Positions 17,730-24,658 of a stretch of 64,000 bases of DNA are shown piece by piece. A model generated the notes under the pieces. It was not told where the DNA came from, ran no database searches, and saw only the letters and a list, made by a program, of their open reading frames with translations. The position numbers were made by a program, and so were the translations under genes. The DNA comes from an uncultured Marinobacter sp. (GTDB taxonomy: Bacteria > Pseudomonadota > Gammaproteobacteria > Pseudomonadales > Oleiphilaceae), in assembly GCF_947259545.1 (NCBI RefSeq), contig NZ_CAMYMK010000002.1:186001-250000 (forward strand), written 5' to 3'. Each line of letters begins with the position of its first letter. Within the stretch, counting starts at the first letter, position 1.

Positions 17730-19400
17730 ATGACCGTAAAGGCCAGAGACAACCTCAATGGTGCGGAAATCTTTGTGCGCGCGCTGGAGAACGAAGGCGT
17801 AAAGTACATATTCGCCGTTCCCGGTGAGGAGAATCTGGACCTGCTGGAGGCGTTGCGGGAGTCCGATATTCAACTGATTCTCAACCGTCATGAGCAGGCC
17901 GCCGGGTTCATGGCGGCGACCTATGGCCGACTGACCGGGCGGGTTGGCGTTTGCCTGTCGACTCTTGGCCCGGGGGCAACCAATCTGGTCACTGCGGCCG
18001 CCTATGCCCAACTGGGTGCCATGCCCATGATGATGATCTCCGGGCAAAAGCCGATCAAATCCTCGAAACAGGGCCTGTTCCAGATCCTTGATGTAGTCGA
18101 CCTGATGCGTCCGTTGACCAAGTACACGCGACAGATCAGCAACGCCAATACGATTCCGGCGAAGATCCGGGAAGCGTTCCGCCTGGCCTCGGAGGAGCGC
18201 CCTGGTGCGGTTCATCTGGAGCTGCCCGAAGACATTGCCGCCGAGATCACAGAACCGGACATTCACATTTTCCAGCCCAGCGATGCGCGCAGGCCGACGG
18301 CCAGCACCAAAAGCCTGGAAATAGCCTGTGAGATGATTCACCGTGCGAAGCACCCACTGATCATGATCGGTGCCGGCGCGAACCGTAAGCGGGTGTCTCA
18401 GGCGCTGATTCATCTGGTCAATACCAGCAACATTCCGTTCTTCACCACTCAGATGGGTAAGGGCGTGGTGGATGAGCGGCATCCCCGATACCTGGGCAAC
18501 GCGGCGCTCTCCTCAGGGGATTTCGTGCACTGCGCCATCGACCACGCCGACCTGGTGATCAACGTGGGCCACGATGTGGTGGAGAAGCCACCGTTCTTTA
18601 TGAAGCCCGGCGGCAAACAGGTTATCCACGTCAATTTCAGCGCGGCGGATGTCGACCCGGTGTACTTCCCTCAGCACGAAGTGGTCGGGGATATTGCTAA
18701 CAGCGTGGAGTACCTTGCGGCACACTGTCCCCCCTGTGACAGCCATGACTTCAGTCGTTTTATGGAAGTAAAGGCAGCCGTGGACGAGCACGTGCACGCA
18801 GGCGAGTCTGACTCCCGTTTTCCGATCATCCCCCAGCGCATTGTCCACGATGTTCGGCAGGTCATGCCTGACGACGGAATCATTGCTCTGGACAACGGCA
18901 TGTACAAGCTCTGGTTCGCGCGCAATTACCCAGCCTATGACAACAATACCGTGCTGCTGGACAACGCCCTGGCGTCCATGGGGGCGGGCCTGCCCAGCGC
19001 CATGATGGCTGCCATGCTATATCCCCACCTGAAAGTGATGGCGGTGTGCGGCGACGGTGGTTTCATGATGAACAGCCAGGAGCTGGAAACCGCCGTTCGC
19101 CTGAAGCTGAACCTGGTGGTGCTGATTGTCAATGACAGCGCTTACGGCATGATCAAGTGGAAACAGTCCCAGGAGGGCTTTCCGGATTATGGTCTGGACT
19201 ACAGCAACCCGGATTTCGTGAAATACGCGGAAGCCTATGGCGCTGTCGGGCACCGGGTAACCCGCACGGAAGACCTCAAGCCGATTCTGAAGGCCGCACA
19301 GTCCGCCGGTGGTGTTCATTTGGTGGATGTGCCGGTGGATTACAGTGAGAACAAGCGGGTATTTGATGAGGAACTGGCGGAGCTGACCTGCAACCTGTAA
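17730..19400 (+). CDS. Acetolactate synthase large-subunit-like ThDP enzyme
   Basis: This 556-residue protein has the three domains of ThDP-dependent decarboxylases. The N-terminal PYR domain contains the catalytic Glu in NRHEQAAGF, a central domain follows, and a C-terminal PP domain carries the ThDP/Mg motif GDGGFMMN...VND. It most resembles catabolic (AlsS-like) acetolactate synthases that condense two pyruvates. No small regulatory subunit (ilvN) or acetolactate decarboxylase lies beside it, so a different 2-oxo acid or acceptor is possible. ATG 17730 follows CAGGAGA; it starts 37 bases after the papain-like gene and is probably co-transcribed with it. Confidence 0.85.
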   Translation: MTVKARDNLNGAEIFVRALENEGVKYIFAVPGEENLDLLEALRESDIQLILNRHEQAAGFMAATYGRLTGRVGVCLSTLGPGATNLVTAAAYAQLGAMPMMMISGQKPIKSSKQGLFQILDVVDLMRPLTKYTRQISNANTIPAKIREAFRLASEERPGAVHLELPEDIAAEITEPDIHIFQPSDARRPTASTKSLEIACEMIHRAKHPLIMIGAGANRKRVSQALIHLVNTSNIPFFTTQMGKGVVDERHPRYLGNAALSSGDFVHCAIDHADLVINVGHDVVEKPPFFMKPGGKQVIHVNFSAADVDPVYFPQHEVVGDIANSVEYLAAHCPPCDSHDFSRFMEVKAAVDEHVHAGESDSRFPIIPQRIVHDVRQVMPDDGIIALDNGMYKLWFARNYPAYDNNTVLLDNALASMGAGLPSAMMAAMLYPHLKVMAVCGDGGFMMNSQELETAVRLKLNLVVLIVNDSAYGMIKWKQSQEGFPDYGLDYSNPDFVKYAEAYGAVGHRVTRTEDLKPILKAAQSAGGVHLVDVPVDYSENKRVFDEELAELTCNL

Positions 19401-19446
19401 GCGGTGTATGATCGGTATTCCGCTCAGTTTTCAGAGGACCTGTTGA

Positions 19447-20337
19447 ATGCTTCGCTCCGTGTTGAGAATCCTTGCCTGGGTGTCCCTGGCAATTCTGGTG
19501 TCTGCCTGCAGTAAACCCAATACCCCGCAAGACGTGGCTGCTGCTTTCTGGCAGGCCATGGCCGACAACGACAGCAGCGACGTGGTCGAGTATTCCACTC
19601 TGAACAGTGACTCTGGTTTCGATGCTTATGAACGTGACTGGGCTGACGTGGTGCCCTCTTATGGTCGCGTGGTGATCAATGGTACCGAGGCCTCCATCGT
19701 TACCCGGTTGCCGGCGGAGAACGCCGGTGGCAACGAACGCCGGGAAGTCATGACGTATCTTGTCGAGCAGCAGGGGCAATGGCTGGTGGATTACGAACGT
19801 ACCGGTGAAGCCATCATGAATCCGTCCCCCTTCAGTAGTCTGATGGGACAGCTCAGTGAGATTAGCGACCGCATCACCGCAAGCTTCTCCTCGTCTTCGG
19901 ATGATATGGAGCGGCGCATGAACGACCTCGCCCGCGAGCTTGAGGCCTACTCCAACGACGTAGCCCGCCGCGCTGACGAGGCCATCAACGAATACGGTCA
20001 GGTACTCCGGGACTACATGGAAGAGTTGGAGGAATCCGTTAATCGGGCATTGGAAGAAAATCGCCAGGCTCCGGAAGCCGACCGGAAAGCCCTGGAACAG
20101 GCCGCGAAGGATCTGGAAAACGGCAGTGAAGAGCTGACCGACCCGACACTGGAAGCCCTGGCCAATGCGACCCGCACTCTGACCGATACTGGCCAGCGGC
20201 TTGCGGAAGTGAGCAGCGAATCCTTTGAGCGCAATCGGGAGGAATGGGCGGAAAAGCTGCAGGAGATCCGCGAGCGTTCTGAAGAGTTTTTTGAGGACCT
20301 GAGGGACAGCCTGAGATCTGAAAGCGAGGCGGGGTAG
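19447..20337 (+). CDS. Putative lipoprotein with NTF2-like and coiled-coil regions
   Basis: This 296-residue protein begins with a lipoprotein signal (lipobox LVSAC, mature Cys near residue 21). Residues about 25-125 look like a small alpha+beta NTF2/DUF4878-type domain (QDVAAAFWQAMADND ... LVEQQGQWLVDYERTGEA). The rest, about 130-290, is highly charged and helical with strong coiled-coil character. The +2 residue is Ser, which in enterobacteria would favour sorting to the outer membrane. The function is unknown. It converges on the barrel gene at 20365 and may belong functionally with the envelope locus that follows. Confidence 0.75.
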   Translation: MLRSVLRILAWVSLAILVSACSKPNTPQDVAAAFWQAMADNDSSDVVEYSTLNSDSGFDAYERDWADVVPSYGRVVINGTEASIVTRLPAENAGGNERREVMTYLVEQQGQWLVDYERTGEAIMNPSPFSSLMGQLSEISDRITASFSSSSDDMERRMNDLARELEAYSNDVARRADEAINEYGQVLRDYMEELEESVNRALEENRQAPEADRKALEQAAKDLENGSEELTDPTLEALANATRTLTDTGQRLAEVSSESFERNREEWAEKLQEIRERSEEFFEDLRDSLRSESEAG

Positions 20338-20364
20338 GCCCGCCTTGGCCGGGTGGCCGCCGGA

Positions 20365-21066
20365 TCAGAAGAACAGGGTTAACCCGGATGACAGTTCGAT
20401 GTTATGAGTCAATTGATCCTCCCGGATCAGGTCACTCTTGAACATATGGTCCCGGAAATCCACATGAACGGTTAGCCAGTCCAGCAGCACCACGCGGAAT
20501 CCTGTGCCGAAGGTTGTGGTGAAGTTGTTTTCGCCGCCGAACTCGGTGTTGCCGACGCCCCCCACCAGATAAAAGGCTGAGTTGAAGGCCAGGGTGTCGC
20601 TGAAAAAGATCTCGCCCGGGAAAATATTGTAGCCCAGCAGGAAATCATAATAGTTAAAGTCTCGGTCCGAACTGCTCAGCAGGCGGACGTTACTGCCACT
20701 GAGCTCTTCGAAAGAGGTCAGGCCGGCTTCCGCCATACCGTAGTTGAACTGGATGAAGAAGTCCTCGGTGGCATGGAAGGCCGCACTGACACCAATCAGG
20801 GGTTCGGTGCTGAAGTTATCGATGGATAACAGCCCGGCGAAGCCGCCAACTTCGAAAAATTCGGCATCTATGTCTGCTTCCTTGATGGTTCGGGGCTGGA
20901 CCTCCGGGGCGATGACCTGAACCGGGGCTGGCTTGTCATCAGCCTCAGTTTCCTCAGCCAGTGCCTTCAGTGGCAGCGCGCTGCCGATACCAGCCAGCAG
21001 CAGGGCAGCGAGCCCGGTGCGAGTGCCCTTCAGGCTCAAAAGAAAGTGTTCAATCCGATTTTCCAT
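20365..21066 (-). CDS. Outer membrane beta-barrel protein
   Basis: This 233-residue protein has an N-terminal signal peptide (hydrophobic core near residues 17-36, cleavage after ALA). The mature part consists of alternating hydrophobic strands typical of a small eight-stranded barrel, ending in LTLFF with the C-terminal Phe expected by the BAM machinery. It starts within the last 31 bases of the upstream SH3/barrel gene, indicating translational coupling. Barrels of this type accompany TPR and TolQR genes in Myxococcus gliding/sporulation machines, which is the reason for linking it to the locus on the opposite strand. Confidence 0.8.
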   Translation of the reverse strand: MENRIEHFLLSLKGTRTGLAALLLAGIGSALPLKALAEETEADDKPAPVQVIAPEVQPRTIKEADIDAEFFEVGGFAGLLSIDNFSTEPLIGVSAAFHATEDFFIQFNYGMAEAGLTSFEELSGSNVRLLSSSDRDFNYYDFLLGYNIFPGEIFFSDTLAFNSAFYLVGGVGNTEFGGENNFTTTFGTGFRVVLLDWLTVHVDFRDHMFKSDLIREDQLTHNIELSSGLTLFF

Positions 21067-21833
21067 TCGCTTAAACCTGTGGTGTCTGAATTGGATGAAA
21101 CCGAGTAGACGCGGTACTCGGCCCGGATAAGGAAATTACGGCCAATGTAATAGCTGGCGCCCCCGCCAAAGTTAATGGCGTCAGCATCACCGATATCGCT
21201 CAACAGGATTTTCTGACGGGCATCGAAGGAGAAGCGGGAGACACCCGCCAGGGCATAGGGAGTGATGTCCCATTGATGGAACGGCTCGATGATGAGATTG
21301 GCGCCGTAGTAATCGCTGGTGACGGACTGGTTATAGATCTTGCCCGCCTCCACTTCCATTCCGGCCCAGCTCAGAGGGCGGTAGCCCAGGGTAAGACTGA
21401 AGGCAGTGGAATCCTCGAACCGTCCGGCGGTAAAACCGACCCTCCAACTGGACTCCAGGTACTCGCCATGGCTCACTTCCGGCAGGTCCGCGGGTATACC
21501 GGTTGGTGCCAGTGTGCGGCCAAGTTGGGCGGCCTTGGTCCAGCCTTCCTCTCCAGCCGGCGTACGGACCTTGTACCAGTTGGTCTTGCGCTTGAGAATC
21601 TCGACCTGTTCGCCTTTCTCGATGACATGGAATATCGGATATCCGCGTCCCGGGGCCGTATGCATCTCAACGAATGGATCGACAACGTACAGCACCACGC
21701 CATCACTGTCCTGATCCGCCGCACTCGAAGAGGCGGCCCAGAACAGGCTCGCAATGGCAAAGGCCATACAGGACAAGTGCCTGCCTCTGGGAATCTTCTG
21801 CCTGCAATGCTGATTGCCGGTACATCCCTTCAT
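21036..21833 (-). CDS. SH3 domain plus outer membrane beta-barrel protein
   Basis: This protein of about 265 residues has a basic N-terminus and signal peptide (MAFAIASLFWAASSSAA). A bacterial SH3-type domain follows (VDPFVEMHTAPGRGYPIFHVIEKGEQVEILKR... pattern up to GWTKAAQLG). After it comes a C-terminal barrel ending in the terminal Phe motif GLNTFF. SH3 domains of this class often bind peptidoglycan, so the protein could tie the cell wall to the outer membrane. The start at 21833 is chosen by the signal-peptide layout; the frame is open further upstream but AT-rich and non-coding in appearance. It is divergent from the 22207 gene and overlaps the next barrel gene. Confidence 0.8.
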   Translation of the reverse strand: MKGCTGNQHCRQKIPRGRHLSCMAFAIASLFWAASSSAADQDSDGVVLYVVDPFVEMHTAPGRGYPIFHVIEKGEQVEILKRKTNWYKVRTPAGEEGWTKAAQLGRTLAPTGIPADLPEVSHGEYLESSWRVGFTAGRFEDSTAFSLTLGYRPLSWAGMEVEAGKIYNQSVTSDYYGANLIIEPFHQWDITPYALAGVSRFSFDARQKILLSDIGDADAINFGGGASYYIGRNFLIRAEYRVYSVSSNSDTTGLSEWKIGLNTFF

Positions 21834-22206
21834 GGTTATCTGTAGCCGCCCAGTCTTTGTTAAAAAATGTAAAATTATGTAAACATTTGTTTTTGTTGAA
21901 GAAAAATTCCACTTGCCGGCGGACTTTGAACCTTCGGTGTGGATCGGGCAACTCTGTTTGTCCGGAAACTTGAGGGAAATCACAGAAATGAAACATGAGC
22001 GAAAAAGCGTAGGGCAGATCGTAGCGAGCCTGTGCTAGGTTATTTTACGTTATTTGACGAATGGCATTTTCAGAACAAGAAATCTGACCATCGGGAACCA
22101 AGGGCCGTTAAAAGAGCTCCCCGGGCAAGAGTCAGAAACCTCAAAAGCCAGTGCCCCGTTTCCAGTCGTAGCCAGCGAATCGAATCAGAGTTGGCGGAGG
22201 AGCACC
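21834..22206. other. AT-rich divergent intergenic region of the envelope locus
   Basis: This 373-base gap lies between divergent gene starts. The half nearer the barrel genes is markedly AT-rich (about 21850-21910, with ATGTAAAATTATGTAAAC) and probably carries the leftward promoter. Toward the right gene, TTGACG at 22054-22059 could be a -35 element but I see no convincing -10. A strong ribosome site GGAGGAG precedes ATG 22207. No RNA gene or repeat is recognisable. Confidence 0.5.
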
Positions 22207-22863
22207 ATGGCTAAGATTACAGTTCAAGAGTTTGCCAATTGGGTCAGGCCGGTACGGCATCGGGCGGTTATTGCCATGATGCTGGCGGTGCTGTGTCCGA
22301 TGACAGGCCAGGCACTGGCGGCGGAAGACGCCAGTAAGCGCGCCCCTGCTGCGGCGCTAGACCAGATCATCGAGACTCCGATGTCTATCCGCAACAGTCG
22401 CCAGCAGGCACAGCAGGCGGTCAATGAATTGTCGCGGGACATCCAGGGTCTAAAGCAATCGGTGGTGGCGCTGAACAAGGACCTCCGGGTACTCGAAGAG
22501 GATCTGTTATTCCCCGCCAATACGCAGCTCAGTGTTTTCCTGTCCCTGGACGTGGGTGAGTTCTTTCGTCTCGAAGGCGTCAAACTTAAAGTCGACAGTG
22601 AAACCGTCACCAGTTATCTGTACAGCGACCAGGAGCGGGAAGCTCTCGCCAAAGGTGGCATGCACCGCCTGCATCTGGGCAATATCAGCCCTGGCGAGCA
22701 TACCGTTTCCGCATTTTTCATTGGTGCCGGCCCCAATGGGCGTGAGTATAAGCGGGGCACCACCCACACGGTCACTAAGTCCAGCGGTCCGAAATACGTC
22801 GAGTTGAGTATCGAAGACTCGGAAGCCCGACAGCAGCCCGAATTCAGCATCCGGGAATGGTGA
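22207..22863 (+). CDS. Periplasmic coiled-coil protein of the envelope machine locus
   Basis: This 218-residue protein has a long n-region followed by a signal-like segment (AVIAMMLAVLCPMTGQALA). A coiled coil covers about residues 58-95 (RQQAQQAVNELSRDIQG...). A beta-rich domain follows (about 98-200) with an HxLxLGxIxPGxH block resembling small periplasmic carbohydrate- or protein-binding folds. ATG 22207 has a strong GGAGGAG site, and a longer frame upstream lacks one. It is the first gene of a rightward run that continues with TPR proteins and the TolQ/TolR genes. Specific function unknown. Confidence 0.75.
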   Translation: MAKITVQEFANWVRPVRHRAVIAMMLAVLCPMTGQALAAEDASKRAPAAALDQIIETPMSIRNSRQQAQQAVNELSRDIQGLKQSVVALNKDLRVLEEDLLFPANTQLSVFLSLDVGEFFRLEGVKLKVDSETVTSYLYSDQEREALAKGGMHRLHLGNISPGEHTVSAFFIGAGPNGREYKRGTTHTVTKSSGPKYVELSIEDSEARQQPEFSIREW

Positions 22864-22867
22864 CCCT

Positions 22868-24658
22868 ATGATGCGGATGTGGGAGATAGGAAAGGAGCGC
22901 TGCACGCGCCGGCTATTGTCGGTCGGCGTCGCCACGGCGGCAATGCTGGGTGGGGCTGGGCACGGCGTGGCAGCCGAGCAGGTCCAGGACCTGAAGTACG
23001 GTGCCATACTCTATGAGTTCTACCAGCAGGACTATTTCGGTGCGCTGGTGGAATACGCTTACGCAGAAGAAAAGGGCGGGATTCATGGTCATGGCACCTA
23101 TCCGGAATTGTTGAAGGGTGGTGTCAGTCTGTCCTATGGGCTGGATGTCCAGGCCGAGGACATTTTTACCCGGGTGGCCGAGGGCAATGTATCGGACCAG
23201 GCCCGTAACCGGGCCTGGTTCTACCTGGGAAAAATGCAATACCAGCGTGGGGACACCGAGCGCGCCGCACACAATTTGTCGAATGTGCGGGGACGGTTGC
23301 CAGAGTCGCTAGACGCCGAATACCGCTACCTGGCCGCCCTGGTGAACGTCAAACTCGGTTACTTCGAGGCCAGTGACAGCGTCACTGCCAGCATCGATAG
23401 CGATAGCCCGTACGCTCCCTATTTTTTCTTCAACCTGGGCATCGCCTACGGCAATCAGCAGCAGTCCGGTCTTGCTTATGAGGCGCTGGAGCGCGTGGTG
23501 TCATACGAAGGCGACAGTGAGGAACTGTCCCGGTTGGCAGACCGTGCCCGCATGGCGCTGTCTTTCCTCCACGCCCGTGAGGGGGAGCACGAACAATCCC
23601 GTCAGCAGTTCTCCCAGATACGCACCCACGGCGCCTACTCCAATCGCGGTCTTCTGGGTGCCAGCTGGCAGTCAGTCAATGACGGCGCCTTCCGGGATGC
23701 GCTGGGGCCGCTGGAGGTCCTGGCCAGTCGTTCCATCGCCCTGCCGGAGGTGCAGGAAGCACTGCTGCTCAAGCCCCACGTTTACGAGCAGATGGGGCTT
23801 GATGGCCGCGCTGCACAAGGATTCATTGACGCCGACAATAAATTCGGCGAGGCATTGGACTGGCTGGATCAGGCCCGTAACGCCCTGGCCGACGCCGACG
23901 TCATGGAGCTGTTTGTTCGCAACCTCGACAAGGTGTTGGGGGAGAGTGACTGGTTCGGGCGGGCACCGTCGGTCTCGGTCAATTACCTGTCGCCGTTCCT
24001 GGTGGAGCTGATGTCCGACCACAGTTTCCAGTCAGTGCTCAAGGATCTGCGCGATCTCTACGCGATTCGTAACAACCTGGAGTCCTGGAAAAGCCGCCAA
24101 AATGACTTCGATGTCATTCTGGCGGCCCGCAGCCAATCCCTGGCGAACGACCATCGAACACAGCAACTCAGTCATCTGGCGGCAACAGCAGGTCAGATCA
24201 AGGCCGACCATGATGCTTTGGCCAGCCGCGTGGCCAGCCTGGAACCCGGGCAGCGGGAGCAGGTGCAATGGTTGCTGGACAGCCTGGCCTTCGAAGTGAA
24301 GAGCAGTCAGGCCGCCCTGGCTGGTCTGCGAAGTGGCGGCTCAGGTAGCAGCGGCGGCGACTACGAAGCCAAAGTCCAGCGCATGATGACCGCGGTTGAC
24401 GAGAACGTGGCGCAGACCGAAGCACTGATTACAAAGCTTGAAGACGTGATGCTCACTCTGGTGTCCACCGAACTCGATATCCACGAACAGCGGCTGACGC
24501 ACTATCAGGTCGAGGCCCAGTTGGCGAAAGTCCGCATTCTTGATCGCTCTCTACTGGAGTTGGACGGCACTGAGACAGATGAGGCGACCGTCAACAGTGC
24601 CGGTGTGCAGTCACAGGAAGAAAGCGGGGAGACTGGGGAGCATAACGATGCGATATAG
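22868..24658 (+). CDS. TPR-repeat periplasmic protein (GltD/AgmU-like role possible)
   Basis: This 596-residue protein has a signal segment (LLSVGVATAAMLGGAGHGVAA). TPR-like helical pairs follow through about residue 330, e.g. NRAWFYLGKMQYQRGDTERAAHNL and APYFFFNLGIAYGNQQQSGLAYEAL. A charged helical C-terminal half ends in an acidic tail. It starts 4 bases after the preceding stop, with a weak ribosome site, so it is probably coupled. Its last 11 bases overlap the next TPR gene. TPR scaffold proteins of this size are core parts of the Myxococcus Glt and Nfs complexes; equivalence is an inference from architecture, not from alignment. Confidence 0.82.
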   Translation: MMRMWEIGKERCTRRLLSVGVATAAMLGGAGHGVAAEQVQDLKYGAILYEFYQQDYFGALVEYAYAEEKGGIHGHGTYPELLKGGVSLSYGLDVQAEDIFTRVAEGNVSDQARNRAWFYLGKMQYQRGDTERAAHNLSNVRGRLPESLDAEYRYLAALVNVKLGYFEASDSVTASIDSDSPYAPYFFFNLGIAYGNQQQSGLAYEALERVVSYEGDSEELSRLADRARMALSFLHAREGEHEQSRQQFSQIRTHGAYSNRGLLGASWQSVNDGAFRDALGPLEVLASRSIALPEVQEALLLKPHVYEQMGLDGRAAQGFIDADNKFGEALDWLDQARNALADADVMELFVRNLDKVLGESDWFGRAPSVSVNYLSPFLVELMSDHSFQSVLKDLRDLYAIRNNLESWKSRQNDFDVILAARSQSLANDHRTQQLSHLAATAGQIKADHDALASRVASLEPGQREQVQWLLDSLAFEVKSSQAALAGLRSGGSGSSGGDYEAKVQRMMTAVDENVAQTEALITKLEDVMLTLVSTELDIHEQRLTHYQVEAQLAKVRILDRSLLELDGTETDEATVNSAGVQSQEESGETGEHNDAI

